Shown here one piece after another: positions 21,401 to 36,400 of a DNA stretch of 64,000 bases. Every line of letters begins with the position of its first letter. Positions within the stretch are counted from its first letter, which is position 1. The position numbers and the translations under genes were made by a program. The notes under the pieces were generated by a model. That model ran no database searches. It worked only from the letters and a program-made list of their open reading frames with translations, and was not told the origin of the DNA. The stretch covers positions 74,576,622 through 74,640,621 of the forward strand of contig OW388294.1 in NCBI GenBank assembly GCA_936450465.1, given 5' to 3'. This DNA is from Gibbula magus. Lineage: Eukaryota > Mollusca > Gastropoda > Trochida > Trochidae.

Positions 21401-24400
21401 GCATCATTTAGAACGCAAATCATAGACAAAACGTCACCATGACAAAGTGATATTTTGCCCAAGGGCATCGTATGAAAAATATTAACACTGATATGATTGC
21501 CCTTGTAGGTAATAAATAGAGGATATTATTTGAGTATCTATGTCATATCACGTTTGGCATATTATATAGGACTTTTGACGGGACTTATAACATTTGTTCG
21601 TTATATCCGTGTTTGCTATATCTGTGTTCTTCTGTATTTCGAACACTCGCCTGAATATTAGTATTTTCTGAGTGAAGCGAGCGATTTTCTGAATTTTAGT
21701 GAAATAAATATTGTGTAACATATACATGAATATACTGTTTTATGTATTACTGAAGTCATGAAATTGCTGTAAATATCCTAAAATACTTTTCAGCCTAGGC
21801 TGGCTACCCGTTCAGAACACAATGTTATCCTTCTTGTTAGAAGTTCAATAGAAGGATAGCCAATAGCTATAAATACTCCACTTCTTCATAACAATGAATG
21901 CTATGTTTCTGTGTAGCTACTGACACTGTTATCAAGCAAATGATTGCCATCAATCTTCCAATTCAGCGCACATTCAAACACATCTATGAAGTACAGCTTC
22001 TTCTGTTAATATAGACACATAAACACACTTTGCACAGGCACTGACACGTATGAAACTGACAAGAGTTATTTCCCTTTGTAAAATAACTCTAAAACGATTT
22101 TGAGATTTACAGTTTCATATATGGCATCTTATCCAATTTGGCGGGTTTTCCCGATTTCAGGAGGCTTCATCCGTGTCCCTGATCGGGAATTTAAAAAACC
22201 TTATTTTCATACAATCTCCAAAAATGCCCGCTTGAGAAAGCGTGTTATGCATTTTCAATATTATGTCTAAAAACATTTTCATCAACATAGCATTTAAAAC
22301 CAATTTTGTCAAAGATACAATCGTTTGAGCTTGTGTGTGTACTTCAGTGTACCGGTAATTCATGAATTAGTTACAGTTTAATTCTTGCTCCATTAAATAG
22401 TTGAATCTTGACAAATTAAATTATATCAGTCATAAGTTACTCATAACATATTATAAGAATAATATGACCAACATAGGTCAATAGCAAAGTATTAAAATAG
22501 TTATGAAATTTAAAATCGTATCAAAGACGAATAATTGGCAGTGAAATCTATAACGTTATCTCATAGGGCGCCTTATGCAAACACTGTTTGCCAGCTCAAA
22601 AAAAGGTGTTACCACTACATCATCGTCTTTTCTTGACGACAGACAGTAACAAGAATATGCTTATTACAAACTCCAAATTTCTTTTGAGGTTACGTTATTT
22701 CCACCAATTTCGTAAAATGTATTGCCAAATATTCCTCTAAATAAAATATGAAAACAATGCCATTTAAATAAGTTATATCTGAAAATACATATTGCATATG
22801 ACATCCCGGGGAGATGCCATACCGGTATATGCAATTTATCTTTTGTATGTTGCACTGCATGTCTTTAAATCAAATTATTTGTGTTATGAGTGTATCATGA
22901 TTCATTACAAGTAAAGACAAAGTTATCTATGATCAGTATTTTAGGGGTGTTGGACATTTACATCCTGTCTCGGATAAAACCTGTACACTGCCTCTCCACT
23001 TTCTACCCTGGGTTTCACAAAGTTTAACGCTGTGACCTATGATCCTTGAACTATCTAAAAATAGACAACTAATGACACCGCTTGAAAGGCGAGTCGCCAG
23101 TATTAACCCTTAACTTGCGGGTCCTGTATTGGTCCGGGAAACTCATAGAGAATAATGAAAGACTCCTTGGAGAGATGCATACGTCAGACTTAGTACATAT
23201 ACTGGGTCAGTTATGTGTCATGTTTGGCCTCCAGGCAAAATGCGAGACTGTGTGTATCCGTGGATCGTCACATGAAAACTTTTTTATATACATCTCGCAG
23301 TTCGCCATGATAACGAATCTTTGTCAATGTCCAGTCAAAATGTCCAGCAAAAATCACACCAAATTGCATGTACATTGTTGACCGTAACGCATCATTAATT
23401 AGCTTTACAAAAGGCCAATTTTGTCGGGCTTCGCTCCGAAGCCTAATCTCCCTGGAGGCTAATTATCACCCATGTGTATGCATTGCCCCAGGCCGTGTGG
23501 GCCCGTACAGGCTATCTGGCTCGCATCTCGCGACTGTGTCCCTATTACGGGAACATATAGTGGTAACCCGCATTACTCGCGCACTTCATATCATCTGAAC
23601 CAATTGGTTGTTTTTCAAATATTTTTACGCCAAAATAAAGAGGAAAGAATAGCCTACAATCCCATATAAAATATGCTGAAAAAAATAAAGACACAGCAAG
23701 CGCCACGAAAAAGTCATTTTCACACTTCATATATTTTCAAACAAGCGAACTACTGTTGAACTACTATAAACAGAAAAGAATAATCATTTATTCCATATAA
23801 AATGCGCATATTTACTCACAGAAATATAGATACAAGCTGACCTTTTTGAAAGGCATGTAAAATCATACGACACAAACTAAACAACATTTTTAAATCAAAT
23901 ATGTTTCGAGGTTAACATTTATTCGAAAGGTCAAACAACATGACCATATTTGGGTCGACATGTGCTTATTTGTCAATTGGTTCAAGATTATGATTTCTTA
24001 GAAAGTGTGATGAACGACGTAAGTACACGTTTGCAATGCCGCATCATAAATGTTCTCAGTATTTACGATTTTATAGGTGGAAATAAAGACAAACTTTACA
24101 TGGCTATAGAATTATAACCAAAGGTCGCATTCTAATAATGTTTATATCATTGTGAAGCCAAACATTTTGTCTCTAATTACATGTATAAATCAAATTTTAT
24201 TCGTTTCGAATTTACGATATTATGAGGCCCGAATTAAAGACAATCTTTCGAAAGAAAAAAACAAACTAAGAATCGTAGAAAATTCACTCAAAGATGCAGG
24301 TATGAATTAATAGTTTGTGTACAGGTGCCGCAACCTGGAATTTATATAACGCCCGTATATAGTCCGTTTTCGCGATGTAAAAAGGGTAAAATAGAAATAC

Positions 24401-27400
24401 GCAACTAATGGGTTAAGATGGCTTGATAGCACAGGCTTTCCACCTCCAGTTGTCGTACACATGAAAATGTCTTTATGTGTGCAAGTGGTCAAGTACCTCA
24501 GTCTTAGTCTGAGACAATTTGACACAAAAACTTCAGCTCACTTATCTAAGGACACTCATCTTAGTGGCTGAGCGAAAGCCAACTGCAGTTCGAAAGGTTC
24601 TCTGTGGTTTGCTGAAATTCTATCACGAACCTGATGATTGCGATAAAACTATTTGATTGGCTGGTTGATAGGTCACAGAGCGCAGCTTTGAGTTTGGTTC
24701 TGACCCAGGGATCTCTACCCAAATCACTACAGTCAAGCCGCGATAGTCCGGCCACCGATAATCCGAATCTCGCAGTGTCCGAACGGTAGCAAGCTGTAAC
24801 CGAACTAATCTCTATATAAACTCATCAAATTTTGATTCATTAATCTGTTGATTCCGTTTCCGAATCCGAACGGCAATTAGTTGTAACGGATTTGTTAATT
24901 ACAACTATATCTGCTTCATTAATCCAGTGGTTCATCAAAAGTGTTCGGGTAATCCCCTTGACAAGCGATCATCACACTGATGGGATCGGTAAACTTCAAT
25001 AACAGTGGATTGACTTAGGAGTTGAGTGTGTCAGTAGTTTGTGATTTTGATAAATTGTAATTTATTACTTTGTGTGTCAGGAGTTTGTGATTGTAATCAA
25101 TTGAAATTTCTCATTTTGTGTGATAGTTATAAATATCCAGTGTGTCAAAAAAGATTAACAACATTTCTTTCCAAATTAATGAAAATATATGATTGAACTA
25201 TTATAAAAATAGAGCCATGGGCTCTGTAGCTCATCAGGGTTTATATTGTTTAATGATGAAGATTGAAATAGATTTTTAGATCATGGCCCGTGAAGCCCAT
25301 ACTAAAATTTAGAATCTCAATTGGCTAAAGAGTCTGTAAACAATATTACCGCCTTCTAGATCTTTTCTTTCTGGAGACGAAAATGGAAATAGGTTTTTAG
25401 TTCATGGCCTTTGAGGCCCTTATTTGGGGCCACAGGGTCACCAAATCTACAATTTAAAATCTTCATTGGCTAAAAAGTCTGCACACAACATTTCAGCACT
25501 CTAGACCTTTTGGAACTGGAGAAGAAGATGAAAATAGGTTTTTAAGGTTGTGACCACTGTGACCCTATTTGGGGTCATGGGGTCATGAAGTCTACAATTT
25601 AGAATCCCCATTAGCCAAGGAGTCTGCACACAACATTTCAGCTCTCTAGACCTTTTGGAACTGGAGAAGAAGATGAAAATAGGTTTTTAAGGTTGTGACC
25701 CCTGTGACCCCATTAAAAGCTTTTACTGTTTTATCAGTTTTGATTTATTTTCATTTGACCACATTTTTGTTGCACATAGATTGCTTATGAAATTTACCGT
25801 ATATGGGCTCGGATAGAGAAAAAAATATTTTATAAACTCAACAATGCACAAATCCTTTCGTAACATTAAAAAAAAGATTTAAAAGCACCCATTAACAGCA
25901 AACATTTTCCTAATACTTACTATACACATAATACTCAATCTTAATTTGTTTCCCCACATACCGGTATCTAATAATGCTGTACGGCCAAAAAAAAAATCGG
26001 TTACTTGTTTTACAAAACGTTTTGGAGAAAAATGTCTAAAAGCAAGTGGAAAAAAAACACTATTTTGGTTTAGTGGAAATAAAAAGTTGCCTGAAAGTTA
26101 CAGGTAGAAACACAACAGACACAGAATTAATTGAATATAAAAATCACAAATGTTACTTTATTGAAAGTTTGTCTGTAAAATTGGAAACCTTTTTATTGGG
26201 ATGGCTTCTCATTAATATTTGTGTTCAAGATCATGGTATGAGATTCCAAAAACCAACTTTGCAATATAGTTAAATTTTAAATGAATAATTCCCCTAATGC
26301 AGGTGATTTTTTATGTTGTAAGTCCACTCCAGTACTTGTCATGCCTGTGCAAATACAATTTAAGAAGGTTTGAAACATTTGTCACAAGAATATAAGCCAT
26401 CTTAAAATAATATTCTTTTTAGCTCAGTGCAAGCTTTTGATGAATTTGAGTCGGTCTCTATAAAGTTTTATTGAAAGTCTGCACATAAATCATTTATATC
26501 TACCATTTTCAAATTATATGCTTTGAGCTTGTTAAGTGAAAGTTGGAACCAAGAATTCCCCGATAGATCGTATCTCCACTAATCCTCAAGATAAACACGA
26601 TCCAAGAGCCCTATAACCAAGTATTGACAGAGTCATAGATTGAATTTACACGTTGTATGAACCACAGAATTTACCCAGGGTGCCTCTTGACGCTAGAAAG
26701 CTCTATTTAGGAGCGCTAGCCAGGAAACTTACAATAGGCCAATACCTACTAGTGACAGGGAATAATTTATAGCTTAGCCTGAAAAACTAATGACATATTG
26801 TTTGAATAGGCTAAAGCCCTATAGACTATTAGTTGTGCAGTCTGGCGTTGTGAAAATCCTAGCCGGGCAGTCGAGATTAGCCGCTTATATAAGATAGGTA
26901 AAGAAAGTCATTTCTCTAGATTAATTGTTTACAATGCCTTGGCTTGATTGTTGGAATATTGGAACATTTATGTGCATTTCATGTTTTATTGTTATCTATT
27001 ATTTTTATATTATATTCTCAAATGTGAATGATAATTATTTTGTATTAAATGTAAACCAGGCAGTCGAGGTAAACCACTTCTAAAGATATGTTAAGAAACT
27101 CACTTGATTGTTTGTAAAGTCTTGATAAAAATACATTTAAACCTTTGTTCAAATTTGAATATTTTTTTAACGATTATTTCTCTGTCATGTAGTATTTTGG
27201 GTTTAATTCAAACTGTCTGTACCTGCGAAAGAAAAGAAAGCAGTATAATAGCAATTATCCTCCAGATGTACAGTAAAACAATGCATTTATTTATTGTTTA
27301 TATTGCCATGGTATTATATTTTTCAATAAGAAGCAACATTTATGATTTTAAATTATTTATTTGAAAATATGCAAAATTAAATTTGTATTTGATGAATATA

Positions 27401-30400
27401 TGTCTTCATTAAAAAATCCATTTTTTTCATTTAAAAAAAAAAAAAAAATCCAAGTAAGAACGGTATTTATTTTATTTTATTTAAAAAAATCTTACTACAT
27501 CTACATGCACATTTAAAACATGTTTTGACAGTTACAACTTTGTATACAAACCTATTTTCAACCTCTTGCTTTTCTCTTTACAATACATTTGGTTCATTCA
27601 TCTACATTTTACTTTAAAGCTAATTATCAGGTATATGAACAGACAGAACTAATTAGACAGCTAATTAGACGTGACACAGTGGAACTGATAATTGTTAACC
27701 ATTGGCAGCCACCCCTGATCAAACAGCATGACTGGTCTAATTATGGATCAACTGCTAATTAGGAGTTATTAAGAGAAAGGTGTTAATTAGTTCAAAGTTA
27801 CAAGTCTCATCAAGTATCACATTCTGTAATACTAACTGTTAACTGCACATAAAGAAACCCTGTCCAGCATTACTGTTAATGCATACATTTATTATATTTT
27901 GTAGAATTTGAGGTTATTCTCAGTTTTAAATGTGTTACCATAGCAACCGGTGCAGTAAACAAAGTGGTACAGTTTAGTAACAATCAACAGGTCCCACCTG
28001 TAATCAAGAACCGCTGTAGAGTAGGTTACCAGACAATTTAGATCTATTATTTTATGTATAGGACTTGATGATGTGACTATGAACAAGTATGATAGCCCAC
28101 ATGCTGTAGAAACAACACTGTGTTTTAGAAAATCAACACTGAGGCAAACTGGTATTGTTAGCGTAGGTTTTATTAGAAATGTACTTGAAACCCTCCATTG
28201 AGATTTTGCAATTAACTCCGGATCATTGTGGGTATGAAGTGTCGCTGTCTTGAATTTTCAACAAGATTCTTTGATAGGGGCCTGAGTGTGCTGTCGTCTT
28301 GTCTTCTAGCGTGTAATCTCAAATCCGCTCAGTCGTCTTGTAATAAACTTTTTTTCTCTCTGTCAAAAGATTTCACACCTTGGTTCACACTAAGTAAACG
28401 TGAGGAAGAAATGATTGAGTCAGTTGCCTCCAGTTGCCATTCCTGTCCGTACAAGTTGTAGCAGTTGTAGATATTTAAACTTTCTCCACACATAAACAAT
28501 CACTTTAGACCTACAAGTGCCTCGGGCGACATTTACTGAATAACAGCTTTGGTAAATATTTCATTTATTGATCAGTGAGTTAATCTTATCACAGACAGGG
28601 TGATAGGACTGTTTTTAATAGCCATTTCACCTAAACATGGCCATGCCTCTCTACCTCACTCGATCAGACGGCAAACCTCTTGGTTGCTAAGTACGCTATA
28701 AGCCTAGCAACGATTACAGGTCAAATTCCTATCCAGCAGTTCAGAGCATAGGCTGGGCCTGGTGGGAGGTGATTGGTCAGACTGTGGGAGGGGCGGAGCC
28801 TAGCTAATTGAGCCGGCTGTCTGTCAGATTGTGAATTGAATTAATTAAGCATTATCAAGGGTTATATGACAACAAAGGTGGAGGTTATTGTGTGTGCCAC
28901 TGGAGCCCTGTGTCCGAGTGTGTGAGGGGGACTAAAACAAACTGCACATTCACAGCAGTCTCAACACACTGCAGCTCAACCAGGACAGCTTCTCACGGAT
29001 ACATTTCTTTACTCAGGTGGGTTTCTCTCTACATTCTAATATTCTACACTCATTTCCTTCACTGTGAGAGCTGTATGAGATTATACTGTTATCAGTTGGT
29101 GAACAAGTCTATAGGGTTATTGCATGTTGTGTGTATGCTGATACATCGGTGCGTGTACCCGGTAGATGGTAGGCAGGTCTCAACTCGACACTGTGTGGGG
29201 GCTGTACTGGCGGGAAGCTCAAGTGTGTATTGGGATTGCTCTACGATTGTCAAGTCAAGGCTTGTCTCGAGAACAACTCAAGCGGAACTGGTGTATTTAA
29301 AGTGTCACGGTTCATCAACATCTGATCCACACACACAGAGGTTTGTAAGTTGGTTACTCCCAGATGAGTGCTATTGTCTTGTATTGACCGCTTGTCTGCG
29401 TGTTATAGCTGTAACTGCAGGACCTTCATTGCGTGAGGAGAGACACGACTGATTCAAGTGTGGACGAGCATGATTGTAAACACTGATGAGACCAGGTCAT
29501 TTACACAAACGAGGTTCTCGTCAAGTAGTAATTAAACTGTCGTGTCCCTCGTGTGTTTATCACTGCAGGTGATGATTAGTAACATTAGGGGAATTATGTG
29601 GTCACTATCTCATTGTAGAGGCTAAACACATTTTAGGCCCCATTTAAAATTGATGGAGCTTCAATAATTGAGAGATCTTGTAATGTGAAGCTTAATTTCC
29701 GTTTTTAAATGGCAGATACTTATCAGCAGAAATGAAATATGCATCAGGGCTGCCAAACTGATATTTTTTTTATCAGTAATTTCAACAAGATTGCATATTC
29801 ATGACATCACCTCTTATAACAATTGTTTGTTTGTTACATAGATTTAATTTATAACAAATCTACTGCAAAAATAGTTATTACTCCAATATATTACTTCAAA
29901 TTATCATAATATATATATAAATAATATATATGTATAGATAATCACTAGATTTAAACACCTTAATAAAGGGGATGAATTCAAATTAATTCAATCATTAGAA
30001 ATTGAATAACATGTAGGAATCTTCCCTATAGGTTAAAAAATGTTACAAAGTCTTGAAATTACTACAACTATTGCCATGTATAAAGTATTTGATATATTTA
30101 TGACACACTGTTGTAGGACAGGTATGGACCTATATTCCCTATGTTGTGTACATATATTGCCCTCTCACTACAAGCTATGTCAATACTCAGGAATTACTGT
30201 AAGACACTTATCACAGGGGTCACTGGGAACATGATCTTTTCAAGTTTTATTAGGAAATTTTACTTTATGAAATTATTTTTTATACCATCCCCATATTTTG
30301 TGTGTTGTATTTGTATTTGGTCCTTTTTTACAAAGAATTATTCTGATTGAACAAATGCATTTTCATTTTGTGAAATAATTCTACAATTATAATTGGTGAT

Positions 30401-33400
30401 GACTTTAGATATGTTAGATTTAATTATTTGTTTAAAAGTTTAAATAAGAAAATTATCACAAAGATAGTCCTATTGTAACAGGAAGCTACTGGTCTACCAA
30501 TTCTACTCATGCCTTGAGACACAGGAATTAAATTTTTGACTGTCATGAAATCATGATATAGGAACTACTTCAACCAAAAAACAATGGATATACAACAAGA
30601 TTGATTGTTATATTCCATATTTCTTTTCATATAATAAAAATATGTCAGGACACCAAAAACACATGAAGTTATATATAAGAGGAGCAGAATTTGTTTACCG
30701 GTACATGTTTCAAGGGTTAAACACCCTTCATCAAACCATTTGATTTGTTTAAATTAACCATTCTTTGAGATGTGCAAATATTAATATTTGAGCAGTATGA
30801 GATTAAAATACACAATGCATTTCATATGAAGCTAAACTAAGGTGAGAGTGCACTGAGATTGCTTTTGATAAGAAATCACTATGTAACTTTGTAAATTTAA
30901 CAAATGTCATTAGGTCTTAATTTAGTATAATTCATTTATCGTTAGGGAACTTTGACCAGATATTTAAGCAGAAAAGTTTATATATGCATTAGCCATAAGC
31001 ATGTAATTAATTAACTTCGTTAGCAAACAGTGAGGGAGATTGTCAGGTTTAAGCTTAATTCTTCCAATTAATTATCGAATCTATGCTTACTTTGTTAACC
31101 CCTAATTTGCTGGTTAAGAATATTCTATTTTATAGCAAGTGGCCAAACTAGGATTATTTCCTTAGTCTTTTTTTAGGTATTAATAACTGCCCAAAGTTAA
31201 TTTAATTAAGAGAAAATGAATTCATCAAGTAGATAAGTTCCTTGCTGATGATAAAACATGCAAGCTGTTTGCCTCACAATTAAGTGGCATTTTCATCTTA
31301 ATATGTTTTCATTAATCATAGTTTTGTGTCTAGCATGATACATGAATGCCAGAAAGCTTGAAAATTGTGTGTATCTTGATTATCTGGAGTCAAAGATCCA
31401 AGCAGCCTGAAGAAATTTTGACACAATTTTACACAATGAAAATATACTTGATACACAAATTATCAAACAAATTTGTTTACAAAATAAAAAGATATTGAAC
31501 AAAATAAGTTTGTAAAAATTTATCTTTCAAAATGAATTATGTGTATTTTAGTTGATCACCTCCTTGAACCTATATATCATTTATCAATGGTGACTATCAA
31601 GAAATACCCTGTTTATTAGATCAAGCACTGTAGACCCTATTATGCTGATAAAACTCTTATACTAGGAAGGTCTGATAAGTTATCAACCGATCGGGATATA
31701 TGTTTCTATACTCACCAGACAGAGGGGAAATACTTTAATCAATATAGGATTAACATATCTTGGGAACTCACAAAGGGTATGGTTTTCTATACCATTTCAT
31801 AATCCATGTTACGTTAGATAACAGAACATGGAAATGCTCTGAGCAATGCTAGGCGACGATCGTTCATAACCACATTTTATAACATTAAATGAAATTGATC
31901 TGAAATGTTTGCTTATGAATTTTAATCCTGCATATTGTTGCACTAATCCTCAACACTAGATAGAACCTGTCTCGTAGTCTCCTGTGTGATAAACTTAAAA
32001 TAGGGGGCAGGATAGTGCTGTGGGATCAAGAGGTATTGGGTTTGATGCAAAGTGACACTGAATTTCAGCGCTAGTTACAATCAATGCTTGCAGGTTTCAC
32101 CGCAATGCATGGCCACAATGGTGGTCATTCTCCCTGCAATAATACTAGCCGCAGTAGTATACATGAAATTCTGTTGAAACCAACATTAAATTAAAAAATC
32201 AGTAAATAAAACTTACACAAACAAACAAACAAACAGAGATTTTGAAGTATTATGTAAGTAATGTTCTTATTTCTTTATAAGCGTCATTCAGAAGTTGTTG
32301 TGGTTATCAATTCTAACATTATAACAAATTATTTATTGAAGAAGACATGTCTGAAATTAGAAATCCTTTAAAATGATAGTATTTTCCTGCTTTACACATA
32401 TATTGTAGATGAGTGATAGTCTTCTGATACTCACCAGACTAGCAGCATGTCAAGACAATTTTCTGAATAATCTATCATAAAGTTCTTCTTCTTCTATCTA
32501 ACTGCTGAATCAGTAAGCACCAAACTTTCTGAGCAGCAAATTTACAGAAATCAATCACAATTTTCAAAGGGCAAAGTCTTTGACTAGCCACTGCTTATAG
32601 GTATCCAAGAATATTGTAGTACCCACAGAAAAGTCAAGGTTAAATCAAGACACTATGGTTTGTATGGCATTTTACAACATGTCAGGACAACTTCCTCTTA
32701 TATTCATAGGGGCGGGAAGCATGGTGGTTAGCATGTTCAGCTTTAGATCAAGAATTCCAAAGTTTAATCCTGCCAGGGCCTCAGCATCTTTGTCTACTGT
32801 AGAGAACTGTTTTACACGCAGTAAGGTTTGGGTGCAATGCTACACTGAATCTCAGCAAAGTACCACCCATGGTTCGCAAGTTCCACCAGATGCTGGCAGG
32901 TTTCACTGCAATGCAATGGTGTTGCAGGCTTGCTCCCTGCAATAATACTAGCAGCTGTGATATAAGTGAAATAATCTTGAAACCCAAACATCACCTCTTA
33001 TAATGATCAAGATCAGTATCATTACTTGCAAGATGTTTGTTGTGAAGTAATTGTCATCAATAGTGCTTTAACCATCAGAGCTGCAATTGTAAGGTATTTG
33101 TTAGTCAGTGGTCAGACTGGACATTACAAACAGATCTTATGACGTTTATCTACATTGCAACTTGTTACAATGTCTCTCAAAGTAAGCTGTAACTTTGACA
33201 TTTTTAAATAATAAAGACATAACATATATCATATGGCACATTTATGAAATGTTTCAAAACATATTCCCTAAGCTGAATTTTAACAATCATCAGATCTTTT
33301 CTGAGGAAGTGAAAATACAAACATTTCAGTGTTAACACTTTGTACAAAAATTGAATCAAATAATTTTTGCCTATAGCTTATGTTTGTGATTAAAAGGCAA

Positions 33401-36400
33401 AGTTTGGTCAAATCAGTATCTGCTTGACTTGAAATAATGTTGTGTGTGACAGCTTATCAATACTTTCTTTAAGAATGATATGGATACCGGGTAGTTGACA
33501 GATGACACTTCCAAACAGAGAACATCGCTCCTACAGGAATACCATCAATCACTCGCTTTTACCCTTTAGTCCACTGGACAGTTTTATCAATGAGGGAGAC
33601 CATACTTCTCTCTAGAGCTCTTTCTATTGTGCTAGTGGCTTATAGCAAGAAACAACAGTTGATGTTAGTAAACTGGGGCTAGCAGATAAGGTACAGACAG
33701 AATACTTAGTAACAACACTTATAGATCGTCTCATAATGAACAAGAATTGCTACTGGTAGAAGAAACTGTATAGAAAACGTGTAGACAAACCATTTTAACA
33801 GCTGCACTTACAAATTGTAGTAATAAAGAAGAATTGATAACACCTTACCATTTAGAGTATTTTTTTATTAAAGGAAATCCATGGTTTTACACATTTTTCA
33901 AAAGGGTAATTTCATGATCATTTGAGCCTAAGTTGTCAGATTTTCCTGTCAACATAAGAAAGACAGTTACTCAAGTTATTTATCCATTCAGATGATGTTA
34001 AGTCTTAGAATTACACAATAATGATCATGGACTAAATCTCTCTGATTTAATGTGACTTAATGTGGTAAGTTGCCTTCAGGTGTGGTCACTTCATTCTTAT
34101 GCAAGCCAACTTAAGGTGTAACTTTATATGTAAACTTCAACTCCAAGTTCATCCCTCAGAATAACAATAAGCAGTTGCCTCTCACTCAACAAATTAAAAT
34201 ATGTGGGAACCTTCACAAACAATCTTGATACTTGCCTCGTGTTGACTTGGATTATCCACTTGACTGGATTCTAACCAAACCTGCTTATCTCCCCTTGAAC
34301 CCGAGCCCCTGAAATCCTTGTGTTATGTCAGGACTGAGAGTACAATAGCGCTAATGGACTCGACACTCCACGCCTGATTGCTTGGTGTATAGATATTATC
34401 CTCGGGGCAAGGGGGACACTAGATTAGATTGACTTTGGGAGGGGGCATGAGAGTGAGGAGGGGGTTGGGATATGGGCACAGGGGTGAGAGAGGGCGTAGT
34501 TGGGGTATTAATGGTGAAAGGGGCAAAATAAGGGGTTTAGGAACAGTATGTGGATGATAGGGTCACTAGATAGATGTTATGTGTGACAAATTGTAGGTTT
34601 AGGCTGGAGGGTGTGGTGTTGTTGAGGGGGATAAGATTGGTGATTGGAATAAGGTATTTATTTAAGATGCAAGGTTGACTAAATAGATGCTCGTGTATGT
34701 GACTGGTTTCAGATTTAAACACAAAAGAGATGTGAAAGGGAATACATATGAAAAGGCTTAGGAAGGAGAAGGCAGTGTGGAATGCTCTTTGGCAAGAAAA
34801 GTGTGGTTATTTGAGATAAAATAGGCCTGGTAGGAGTGGCTGGAGGGGGTGGAGGAGGAGGAGGGGGTGGAGGAGGAGGAGGTGGCCGAAGATGCTGAAG
34901 GGCAGACACAGGATGGTAGTTGTGTACAATGTTGATACTCATTGGGTCACTAAATCTTAGATTCAAAGGTCAGTTTGCAATAATGAGACTTGTAATTAAT
35001 GGAAAGATGCTCCTTTATTTACCTGTGAATTTTGGAAAAATTGCTGATTGTTGAGCAAATGGTGAAAATGAGCAGGTAGTTTAAATGTTTAGACTTTTGG
35101 AAAAAGGGAGTTTCAGGCTCAATATAATACTGCTTGAACTGATATTCCTATGGCCGCTAGCTAGTATTGTAGGTTGTATGGGTCACTAGAGAGGTGTTGT
35201 TGTACGTGACAAATCCTATTACTCCTGTCTTGAGGCTACACATGCGGCCAAGCAGTTAATCCTTGCAGCCTTGTGGATCTTCTAATTGATAGAACTTGAT
35301 TTGGGGGACTGGTTCACTGACAAACAGTTTTGGTAATCAGGTATAATATTCCAGTGATTTTTTAGAGAAGAATTAAACACAGAGAGTTTTCTGTCATTTT
35401 GTGGTTGTGCTGGTGTATAAAGAAATAAAATAAAATTCATCCAAAGCTATAACTTTGTAATTTGAGATTAAGTGAAGAACAAATTATAATTTTGTCTTTT
35501 AAGATAATAAATACTTTGAAAAGAGCACTTGTTTACATCCATGTGACCCTTAGAATGATCAAGCATTCAACTGAAACAAATTTGAAGATATAATAATCAG
35601 TGTTTGTCTGAGTTTACAGTTGAGGTCAAATGAATTGATAGTTAATGTACTAGTTGGACCTTTTAACATTTCAAAATGCTGCATTGTTGACTGATGTTGT
35701 AACATTGACCTAATACCATTATCAACTTATACAAGTAACAATACACCTTTAATTGGTGATCTAACAATGCATTACACAGGTAGCAATAATCCAACAACAT
35801 CACACAGGTAAATGAATCAACTATGTGTTATCAAGGTGTACAGCACACCTGCCCTGCCTGTAGGTAAACGATTGGCACCAGGTGAGGGGCAAGTTGAAAC
35901 ACGCTCTTCTGTCATGGAGGTGGAAATTTAGCTCTTAAACTCACCAAGCTCTCGGAGGGTTGCTCGTTAACGATCGCCAGGTTAATTATTTACACAGGTA
36001 TCAATTTTCAGAGTTCAATACCTCTTTATGTTTGTATTATAGTTCCTATCTCACTGATCGACATCTTGTGGCTCATTTGGAAAATGTTTTGGGAGAATTT
36101 GAAGTATGTTTATTATTTTGGAAATGATATATTTGAAGTGATCAATGACATTTACAATCGTTTGTTTCTGAATTAAATTTTGGGATCATATTTCTATAGT
36201 TTTATTTTCTAATCAGGTTTTCATTTTGTGTTCAACATTTTTTTTAATTTAGTTATTTTAAATATTCTATTGTTTGTTATTGGTTGTCTTTTTGCTTAAA
36301 ATATCTGCTAGTTATATTTTATAATCATCTCCCTAATAAGTAAAAATATCACTTTGATTGATTTAATCTGCTATGTCCCTATCTGTAATTTATTATATTT

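Noticed and set aside
28892..29452. 186-codon plus-strand open frame in intron 3
   Set aside because: No recognisable domain, Cys/His-rich by composition only, and crossed by a good splice donor at 29017. Treated as chance.
34715..34966. Minus-strand poly-proline frame
   Set aside because: It is explained by a GGN/GGA simple tract. No conserved sequence flanks it.
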